Origin: Maritimibacter sp.
GTDB taxonomy: Bacteria > Pseudomonadota > Alphaproteobacteria > Rhodobacterales > Rhodobacteraceae
DNA: 64,000 nucleotides
Assembly: GCA_011389895.1 (NCBI GenBank)
Contig: JAABTN010000003.1
Span: 81,761 to 145,760 of the forward strand
Direction: 5' to 3'
Of this stretch, positions 58,008-64,000 are shown piece after piece. The notes beneath the pieces were generated by a model. The model had not been told where the DNA came from and did not search any database. It saw only the letters and a list, made by a program, of their open reading frames with translations. Each line of letters begins with the position of its first letter. The stretch's first letter is position 1. Both the position numbers and the translations under genes were made by a program.

Positions 58008-59111
58008 ATGAGCGTTGGCTCCATCCTCATCCTCCCCGGCGACGGGATCGGCCCCGAAGTCATGGCCGAAGTGCGCCGCATCATCGACTGGTTCGCCGAC
58101 AAGCGTGGCCTGTCTTTCGACGTGTCCGAAGATCTCGTGGGCGGTGCCGCCTATGACGCGCATGGCGTCCCGCTCGCCGATGCCACGATGGCCAAGGCGC
58201 AGGAGGTTGACGCGGTCCTGCTCGGCGCCGTTGGGGGGCCGAAATACGACGATCTGGATTTCAGCGTTAAACCCGAGCGCGGCCTGTTGCGTCTGCGCAA
58301 GGAAATGGATCTCTTCTCGAACCTGCGTCCGGCGCAGTGTTTCGATGCGCTCGCCCATTTTTCGTCGCTGAAGGAAGAGGTGATCGCGGGGCTCGACATC
58401 ATGATCGTGCGCGAATTGACCTCGGGCGTCTATTTCGGCGAGCCGCGCGGTATCTTCGAAGAAGGCAACGAGCGCGTGGGGATCAACACCCAGCGTTATA
58501 CCGAGGGCGAGATCGACCGTGTCGCGCGTTCGGCCTTTGAACTGGCCATGAAGCGCGACAAGCGGCTGTGTTCCATGGAAAAAGCCAACGTGATGGAGAG
58601 CGGCATCCTCTGGCGCGAAGTCGTCACCGAGGTGGCCAAGGATTACCCCGAGGTCGAGCTGAGCCACATGTATGCCGACGCGGGCGCCATGCAGCTTACC
58701 CGTTGGCCCAAGCAGTTCGACGTGATCGTGACCGACAACCTCTTTGGCGATATCCTGTCCGACGTGGCCGCGATGCTCACCGGGTCGCTGGGGATGCTGC
58801 CCTCGGCGTCGCTCGGTGCACCGATGGCGAACGGGCGGCCCAAGGCGCTTTACGAGCCGGTCCATGGGTCGGCCCCCGACATCGCGGGTCAGGGCAAGGC
58901 GAACCCGATCGCCTGCATCACCAGCTTCGCCATGGCGCTCCGCTACAGCTTTGATCTGGGGGAAGAGGCCGACCGGGTCGAGGCCGCGGTGGAGCGCGTG
59001 CTCGCCGATGGCAAACGCACCGCCGACCTGCTTGGCGAAGATGGCATCACACCAGTCTCGACCTCCGAAATGGGCACCGCGATCCTCGCCGCCCTCGACG
59101 CGAGCCTGTAG
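58008..59111 (+). CDS. leuB: 3-isopropylmalate dehydrogenase
   Basis: The 367-residue NAD-dependent decarboxylating dehydrogenase is the third leucine-specific enzyme. It shows [48 protein letters not shown] and the metal-binding [20 protein letters not shown], then [23 protein letters not shown] precedes the ATG at 58008. leuC-leuD lie 5.5 kb upstream on the same strand, separated by five unrelated genes. Confidence 0.98.
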   Translation: MSVGSILILPGDGIGPEVMAEVRRIIDWFADKRGLSFDVSEDLVGGAAYDAHGVPLADATMAKAQEVDAVLLGAVGGPKYDDLDFSVKPERGLLRLRKEMDLFSNLRPAQCFDALAHFSSLKEEVIAGLDIMIVRELTSGVYFGEPRGIFEEGNERVGINTQRYTEGEIDRVARSAFELAMKRDKRLCSMEKANVMESGILWREVVTEVAKDYPEVELSHMYADAGAMQLTRWPKQFDVIVTDNLFGDILSDVAAMLTGSLGMLPSASLGAPMANGRPKALYEPVHGSAPDIAGQGKANPIACITSFAMALRYSFDLGEEADRVEAAVERVLADGKRTADLLGEDGITPVSTSEMGTAILAALDASL

Positions 59112-59136
59112 ACCCGCCATCCCGGACAAGACGACA

Positions 59137-59164
59137 GACCGCGCGGCCCCAGGGCTGGGCGGTC
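59137..59164. terminator. Hairpin after leuB
   Basis: GACCGC (59137-59142) and GCGGTC (59159-59164) close a stem with an inner GCCC/GGGC stem and GCG/TGG internal loop. It lies between convergent leuB and the HxlR-type gene and resembles the hairpin at 62900-62934. Confidence 0.6.
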
Positions 59165-59226
59165 ATTTCGGCTCGGAGGCAAGGGGCACCGCCCGCCGTC
59201 CGCCCCCCGCGCACGAGGCCCCGGGG

Positions 59227-59925
59227 TCAGCTCGCCAGCTTTTCCTGCCCCGCAAACGGGCTGAGACCCAACCAATGCTGCATCGAGTTTGCGATGTCCT
59301 TTCTTCCGGTCATCTGTAGTGCGCCGTCCCCGACCGCGCCGCGGACGCATTTGATCCCGATCCAGATCGCGGTCATCGTGCGCAGATCCGTGTGGACGAA
59401 AAGATCCACGTCAAAGCCCGGCTCGACATTGCACAGATCTACGGTCCCGTCAGGCTCAACGATAAGCCACCACTTGCGCTGCGACGGGGGCAATTCGGGA
59501 TAGAAAAACTCGATCACGCTGCGTCTCGCGGGCAGCGGATCGGTGTCGAGGTTTCGACGCATGTCCCACATCAAAAGCTCGGGATCGAGGTTCTGTAACG
59601 TCGGCTCGGTTTCGACCCATTTCTGGCCCCACATGCCGATGGCCTCGATCACGGGCTGAAGATCACGCCCGGCGGTGGTCAGCCGATAGGCGTCGATCTC
59701 TGGCGCATCGGGCATTCTTTCGCGCGTCACGACACCGGCTGCCTCAAGCTCGCGCAGACGTTTTGAAAGCAGCGCGGGCGACATGCGCGGCACCCCCCGG
59801 CGCAATTCGTTGAACCGTGTGGAGCCCGCGACGAGCTCGCGCAGCAAAACGACGGTCCAGCGGGTGCACAGGACTTCCGCCGCCATCGCGACCGGGCAGA
59901 ACTGTTTATAGCTCGCATTTGTCAT
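59227..59925 (-). CDS. HxlR-type winged-helix regulator with C-terminal SCP2-like extension
   Basis: This 232-residue regulator begins MTNASYKQFCPVAMAAEVLC and continues TRWTVVLLRELVAGSTRFNE, RRGVPRMSPALLSKRLRELE, the HxlR pattern with the N-terminal cysteine (Cys10) that senses quinones or electrophiles in relatives such as YodB. A second domain of ~110 residues (about 120-232) resembles a sterol-carrier-like ligand pocket. GGGAGG precedes the ATG at 59925. It is divergent from the tautomerase operon, its most likely target. Confidence 0.85.
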   Translation of the reverse strand: MTNASYKQFCPVAMAAEVLCTRWTVVLLRELVAGSTRFNELRRGVPRMSPALLSKRLRELEAAGVVTRERMPDAPEIDAYRLTTAGRDLQPVIEAIGMWGQKWVETEPTLQNLDPELLMWDMRRNLDTDPLPARRSVIEFFYPELPPSQRKWWLIVEPDGTVDLCNVEPGFDVDLFVHTDLRTMTAIWIGIKCVRGAVGDGALQMTGRKDIANSMQHWLGLSPFAGQEKLAS

Positions 59926-59988
59926 ACTGGCCTCCCTGGTTTGGTGTGTTCCAGCGTAACAGCGCCGCCCCGAACCCGGCCAGTTCAG

Positions 59989-60023
59989 ATACTGTATCGG
60001 CTTTGATTCAGTTCGTGAACTGG
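59989..60023. promoter_or_regulatory. Paired palindromes between the HxlR gene and the tautomerase operon
   Basis: GATACTGTATC (59989-59999) is a palindrome around a central T, and CAGTTCGTGAACTG (60010-60023) is an exact palindrome. A CCAGTTC half also occurs at 59981-59987. Their position between divergent genes suits operators for the HxlR-type regulator. Confidence 0.5.
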
Positions 60024-60111
60024 CAGCCAGGCTTGCTGGGCTGTCATCCTGAGCCTGCATCGGTTGATGCCGATGGCGAACAAACCAACGCCAACACTGG
60101 AGGAGAAAGAT

Positions 60112-60333
60112 ATGCCGCTGGTAGATATTCAATTGATCGAAGGTGTCTTCGACAACGACCAGAAACGCCAGATGATCGAGGAAGTGACCGACGCGATGGT
60201 CAGCGTCGAGGGCGAGGCGATGCGCGGTCTCACCTGGGTGCGTGTCCAGGAGATCGCCAGTGGCGAATGGGCCATTGGTGGCAAGGCCATGACCGCCGCC
60301 GACGTGAAGTCAGCCGCCGCACAAGACGCCTGA
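60112..60333 (+). CDS. 4-oxalocrotonate-tautomerase-like protein
   Basis: This 73-residue protein begins MPLVDIQLIEGVFDNDQKRQ. After Met removal the catalytic Pro1 is exposed, as in 4-OT. WVRVQEIASGEWAIGGKAMT is typical of the subgroup often found beside HxlR genes. It could isomerise or detoxify unsaturated keto compounds. AGGAG before the ATG at 60112 fixes the start. It is the first gene of a plus-strand operon. Confidence 0.88.
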   Translation: MPLVDIQLIEGVFDNDQKRQMIEEVTDAMVSVEGEAMRGLTWVRVQEIASGEWAIGGKAMTAADVKSAAAQDA

Positions 60334-60420
60334 GACAAGGGGACCGGTTGGCGTTTTTGAAGGGCGACATGCGCGTCGTCAACACGCCACCGGGAACCTC
60401 AGAAACTGGAAAGGCACGAG

Positions 60421-60822
60421 ATGAGTGCATCAATCGGAGAACAGTTGAACACGGCTACGCTATACGAACGGCTTGGCGGATCGGCGGGGATCAGGAAGAT
60501 TGTCGACGGGATGGTGGAGGCGCATCTGGAAAACCCCGCCATCAAACCACGCTTCCTTCCCTATCTCGATCAGCCGGAGCGGGTCGAAAAGATCAAGCAA
60601 CATTACTGCACGTTGTTTGCGGAACACTCGAACGGGCCCGGCACCTACGACGGACGTAGCATGGTCGAAACCCACAGCGGCATGAACGTCAACGAGGCGG
60701 AATACATGGCCGCGATGGATGACATCCTCGAAACGATGAAATCCCTGGGCCATACCGAGGACACGCGTCACGAGATGGCGGCAATCCTCTATTCGCTGAA
60801 GGACGGGATCGTCCGGGTTTGA
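60421..60822 (+). CDS. Truncated hemoglobin, group I
   Basis: This 133-residue globin of the 2-on-2 type has LYERLGGSAGIRKIVDGMVE at the start and proximal heme histidine His85 in MVETHSGMNVNEAEY. At the position of the distal Tyr (B10) of typical group I globins, this protein appears to have Val32 (GMVEAHL), which would alter ligand binding. It could bind O2, NO or sulphide. It lies 87 bases after the tautomerase gene and 33 before the cupin gene. Confidence 0.85.
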   Translation: MSASIGEQLNTATLYERLGGSAGIRKIVDGMVEAHLENPAIKPRFLPYLDQPERVEKIKQHYCTLFAEHSNGPGTYDGRSMVETHSGMNVNEAEYMAAMDDILETMKSLGHTEDTRHEMAAILYSLKDGIVRV

Positions 60823-60855
60823 TGGATGCCGGGCCCCATGAAAGGAGGAATCACA

Positions 60856-61236
60856 ATGAACCACGCAATCGAAATCAGACGGTTCGAGAGCCCCGATGAA
60901 GCGCTCGACATGAAGGCACAGGGCGGGATCGACATCGTGAAGCTTGAAAGCGGCATGACCGGGATGCACGCGATCTTCGAGCCCGGCTGGATATGGGAAA
61001 ACGACGAGAAGCCATTGCTTGGATCGCCGGAGTCGTGCCCGATGCGCCATGTCGGCTACTGCCTCTCGGGAAAGCTCGTGGTGCGGATGGTTGAAACAGA
61101 CGCCGAGACGCCGATTGCGAAGGGCGATTTTTTCGAGATCCCGCCCGGACATGACGCCTATGTCGCCGGGACGGAGCGCGTCGAACTGATCCTGTTCGAA
61201 CCGCCCGCGCAGGCTCATGAGCATCAGGCGGACTGA
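60856..61236 (+). CDS. Cupin-domain protein
   Basis: This 126-residue single cupin shows MRHVGYCLSGKLVVRMVET, KGDFFEIPPGHDAYVAG and VELILFEPP, the two cupin motifs with histidines in each. It may bind metal and act as a sensor or small oxygenase. AAAGGAGG seven bases before the ATG at 60856 is decisive for the start. It lies in the same operon as the globin and flavoprotein. Confidence 0.85.
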   Translation: MNHAIEIRRFESPDEALDMKAQGGIDIVKLESGMTGMHAIFEPGWIWENDEKPLLGSPESCPMRHVGYCLSGKLVVRMVETDAETPIAKGDFFEIPPGHDAYVAGTERVELILFEPPAQAHEHQAD

Positions 61237-61412
61237 TGCGCCCATTCCTGGGTCGTTGATTGACCGAGCGGCTGCGCGGGCCGGTTTGACGCGACACGCG
61301 TCGGTGCTGCAAGCAAGGTATCGACCGGCTGGCCGATCTTCGGTTTCGATCCGGTCCTCTCGGCCTTCAACACGGACGCATTTGAAACATTCAGCACCAG
61401 AGGGAGAAGCCA

Positions 61413-62849
61413 ATGGCCACGAAACCCGAGCAACTCGAAGCTGATTATGTGATCATAGGGGCCGGCGCGATGGGCATGGCCTTCGCGGATGAATTGCTGA
61501 GCGTCAGCGACGCCACGATGATCATCATTGATCGCCGACACCGGCCTGGCGGCCATTGGAACGACGGGTATCCGTTTCTGCGTCTCCACGGCGCAACATC
61601 GCTCTACGGGGTAAATTCGCGCTCTCTGGGCGAGGGTGAGGTGGACCGCGTCGGGCTTAACGCCGGGCTTGAGCCGCTTCCGTCAAGTGTCGAGCTTTGC
61701 GCCTATTACGATGAGGTGATGCGCCATCGCCTTCTGCCCTCTGGCCGGGTCACGTTCCTGCCGCTTTGTGATTACCACGAAGACGGTAGGGTCACGTCGC
61801 GGTTCGGCGGGGACGAGGTGCGGGTGAAAGCGCGCAAGGCCGTGGTCGATGCCACCTATACCAACACCAAGCTTCCCTCGACCCACCCGCCGAATTTCGA
61901 CGTGGTGCCCGAGGCCACCTGTATTTCGCCCAACGCGCTGCCCCATCTCGATGGTCGGGGAAAGTCCTTTACCGTGATCGGCGCGGGCAAGACCGCCATG
62001 GACAGCGTGACATGGCTGCTTGAACACGATGTTGTGCCCGAGCGTATCCGGTGGATCAGGCCGAGGGATTCCTGGATGGTCGACCGCAATGCCCGGCAAT
62101 TTCGCCCCGATGCCGCCGGTGAGACGATGAATTGCGTGGCGGGCGAATTGGAGTGTGCCGCGAAGGCGCGTGATTTCGATGACCTCTTTGACCGGCTGGA
62201 GCAGGACGGCGCGCTGATGCGGATCGACCGGCAGGTGCGCCCGACCATGTATCGCTGCGCCACGCTAAGCCATGCCGAGCTTGAGACGTTGCGGCAGGTG
62301 ACCGATGTCGTGCGCCTTGGCCATGTCACGCGGATCGGACCGGACGAGATCGAGCTTCAACATGGCACGATCCCCACCGGCCCGGACCAGGTGCATGTGA
62401 ATTGCACGGCCTCGGGGCTAAGCGACAAACCACCGCGCCCGGTGTTCGAGGACGGGCGTATCACGCTTCAGATGGTGCGCACCTGCCAGCCCTGCTTCAG
62501 CGGCGCCATCACCGCGCGCACCGAAACCCTGTTCGATGACACCGAGACCAAGAATGACTGTCTCGCCCCTGTGCCGCCGCCCTACGAGGACAAGGATTGG
62601 GCGCGCATTCTGGTCATCAATTCCGCGAACCAGCTTCGGTGGACGAAGACCCCGCAACTGGCCGAATGGATGGCGCAATCGCGGCTTGACGGAACATCCG
62701 GCATCGCCCCTCCGAGCGACGCGGTCGCGGCGCAAATGGCCAAGGCCCGGGACCGCTTCAAGGAAAACATCCGCCCCGCCCTCGCCAATCTGCAACGGCT
62801 GCTGGCCGACACTGAGACTGCCCAAACGCCGATGGCGATGAACGACTGA
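61413..62849 (+). CDS. FAD/NAD(P)-binding monooxygenase-like flavoprotein
   Basis: This 478-residue protein has two nucleotide folds: DYVIIGAGAMGMAFADELLS at the N terminus for FAD and FTVIGAGKTAMDSVTWLLEH in the middle for NAD(P). Between them RRHRPGGHWNDGYPFLRLHG resembles flavin monooxygenases. The substrate is unknown. GGGAG precedes the ATG. It is the last gene of the HxlR-linked cluster and is followed by a strong hairpin. A role in oxidising or reducing an aromatic or electrophilic compound is an inference. Confidence 0.83.
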   Translation: MATKPEQLEADYVIIGAGAMGMAFADELLSVSDATMIIIDRRHRPGGHWNDGYPFLRLHGATSLYGVNSRSLGEGEVDRVGLNAGLEPLPSSVELCAYYDEVMRHRLLPSGRVTFLPLCDYHEDGRVTSRFGGDEVRVKARKAVVDATYTNTKLPSTHPPNFDVVPEATCISPNALPHLDGRGKSFTVIGAGKTAMDSVTWLLEHDVVPERIRWIRPRDSWMVDRNARQFRPDAAGETMNCVAGELECAAKARDFDDLFDRLEQDGALMRIDRQVRPTMYRCATLSHAELETLRQVTDVVRLGHVTRIGPDEIELQHGTIPTGPDQVHVNCTASGLSDKPPRPVFEDGRITLQMVRTCQPCFSGAITARTETLFDDTETKNDCLAPVPPPYEDKDWARILVINSANQLRWTKTPQLAEWMAQSRLDGTSGIAPPSDAVAAQMAKARDRFKENIRPALANLQRLLADTETAQTPMAMND

Positions 62850-62899
62850 CCTGGTAGGGACGCCGGACGATACCGGCGATTGTCCCGCCCATCGCTCTA

Positions 62900-62934
62900 C
62901 CACACCGCGCGGCCCAAAAGGCTGGGCGGTGTGG
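62900..62934. terminator. Hairpin after the flavoprotein gene
   Basis: CCACACCGC (62900-62908) and its exact complement (62926-62934) enclose an inner GCC/GGC stem and a GCG/TGG internal loop, the same plan as the hairpin at 59137-59164. It lies 50 bases after the stop at 62849 and precedes phaC. Confidence 0.6.
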
Positions 62935-63122
62935 GGGATGGGGAATCGAGAGGGCAGATTGCGGACTTTCGCTGCGATCGGCAACTTCTTACTTTCAGCG
63001 GCCTTGGCGGACATTGACAATAGTAACCGATCGTGACGAATGCGGATGGTTTCAACCTTTTATTTGCCTGTCATGTAACGGTCCTATGCAGGGAGCGTGT
63101 GTAACGAACCAGGCAGGACCCG

Positions 63123-64000
63123 ATGAAAGATTTGAAATCCGAGCGATCTAGCACAGACGAAACCCATGCCGGCGATTATCCGCAAAGACCCCTTCGCAGG
63201 AAACTGGCGACGTTGTCGTTTGGAGGCACTCCTGCATCGATGCAGGCCATGTGGAGTGATTGGGCCGTGCATTTTGCGATGGCGCCCGATCTTCAAGTCG
63301 AGATGGTCAAAACGGCACACGAGAGCTGGCTGAAATGGGCGCGCTATGTCTCGGCGGGCTGCCCGGATGACCGGGATCTGAAACCCATCGAGCCCGCGAA
63401 ATCCGACCGTCGGTTTCGTGGCCATGGGTGGAGCCAACCGCCCTTCGCGGCCATGGCGCAAGGATTCCTGTTGCTTGAAGACCTTGCTGATCAGGCGGCG
63501 CGAAACGTTCCGGGGCTTGAACCGTCCAGACAAGACGCGATGGCCTTCGTGACGCGGCAGATACTGGACGCCATGGCGCCGTCGAATTTCCCGGTCACCA
63601 ATCCGGACGTTTTGGCCCGCACCCTGGCGACGGGCGGGGCGAATATCCATCATGGCCTGGAATGCGCAGTTCGCGATATCAAGGACAGGCCGCACCTCGC
63701 CGGAAATAGTCAGGTCGGGGAAACCGTGGCGACCACGCCGGGCAAGGTGGTGTATCGCAACCATCTGATCGAGTTGATCCAGTATGCGCCAACCACCGAA
63801 ACGGTGCATCCGGAACCCGTCCTGATCGTGCCAGCGTGGATCATGAAATACTACATCCTCGACCTCAGCCACGAGAATTCACTCGTGCGCTACCTGGCCG
63901 GGCAAGGCTTTACGGTGTTCATGATCTCGTGGCGCAACCCTTTGGCCGAGGATGCGAATTACGGGATGCAGGATTATCTCGATCTTGGGCCGCGCGCGGC
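63123..64000 (+). CDS. phaC: Poly(3-hydroxyalkanoate) synthase PhaC (N-terminal part, cut by window edge)
   Basis: An open frame of 292 codons starts at ATG 63123 with no stop to the window edge. It includes the class I PhaC N-terminal region (DAMAPSNFPVTNPDVLARTL, ELIQYAPTTETVHPEPVLIV) and reaches FTVFMISWRNPLAED. This polymerase joins (R)-3-hydroxyacyl-CoA units into storage polyester on granules. The lipase-box cysteine lies beyond the window. It begins 188 bases after the previous hairpin and was read directly from the nucleotides. Confidence 0.93.
   Translation, partial: MKDLKSERSSTDETHAGDYPQRPLRRKLATLSFGGTPASMQAMWSDWAVHFAMAPDLQVEMVKTAHESWLKWARYVSAGCPDDRDLKPIEPAKSDRRFRGHGWSQPPFAAMAQGFLLLEDLADQAARNVPGLEPSRQDAMAFVTRQILDAMAPSNFPVTNPDVLARTLATGGANIHHGLECAVRDIKDRPHLAGNSQVGETVATTPGKVVYRNHLIELIQYAPTTETVHPEPVLIVPAWIMKYYILDLSHENSLVRYLAGQGFTVFMISWRNPLAEDANYGMQDYLDLGPRA

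Overview
This window looks like a chromosomal segment of a marine-type alphaproteobacterium of the order Rhodobacterales (Roseobacter/Rhodobacter relatives). The grounds are high GC by eye, a dnaA-dnaN-recF-gyrB block next to rpsT, an rpoE-chrR sigma-E/anti-sigma pair of the Rhodobacter type, a TRAP transporter, a DUF2793 fibre protein, and the many ATGA/TGATG gene overlaps common in that group. No tRNA, rRNA, CRISPR array, insertion sequence or prophage was seen. The window is mostly orderly core genome with a few accessory pockets.

Layout. 0-2.4 kb: a TRAP transporter operon (dctP, then a hairpin, then dctQ and dctM, cut by the left edge). 2.6-6.8 kb: the rpoE-chrR stress module, divergent from a flavin oxidoreductase-DUF1365-SDR operon. 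Two back-to-back sigma-E promoters can be read between them. 6.9-8.2 kb: aroQ-aroE. 8.3-11.1 kb: DUF2793 protein, a TetR regulator and an Asp/Glu-racemase-like enzyme. 11.1-18.5 kb: gyrB, lysE-type exporter, VOC protein, recF, dnaN, dnaA, all on the minus strand. 19-26 kb: rpsT, a DEAD-box helicase, enoyl-CoA hydratase, mutM with a membrane protein, and ubiE-ubiB. 26-35 kb: phosphotransferase, LOG protein, dapD, a cation exchanger, a small unknown protein, a lipoprotein, two overlapping Hint-domain genes, and dapE. 35-43 kb: rnr, a lytic transglycosylase, rpe, and a C-terminally shortened dnaE2 behind an SOS-like box. 43-50 kb: gpmI-envC-ctpA-rppH, then rsfS-rlmH and an MscS channel. 50-59 kb: leuC-leuD, an MFS transporter, two uncharacterised genes, an epimerase/LysR divergent pair, and leuB. 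59-63 kb: an HxlR-type regulator divergent from tautomerase, truncated globin, cupin and flavoprotein genes. 63-64 kb: the start of phaC.

How genes work together. dapD and dapE serve lysine/peptidoglycan synthesis, and leuC, leuD and leuB serve leucine synthesis. ubiE and ubiB serve ubiquinone synthesis, and aroQ and aroE the shikimate pathway. DnaA, beta clamp, RecF and gyrase subunit B serve replication and repair. RpoE/ChrR most likely controls both itself and the divergent operon in response to singlet oxygen or organic peroxide. The HxlR cluster is the best candidate for an under-described system. It looks like a compact electrophile- or nitric-oxide-responsive operon. Other notable signals are a dispersed intergenic repeat in three clear copies, a tandem pair of Hint genes in which one Hint has lost its cysteine, a dnaE2 lacking its OB-fold tail, a possible attenuator before leuC, and tandem palindromic operators before the TRAP operon.
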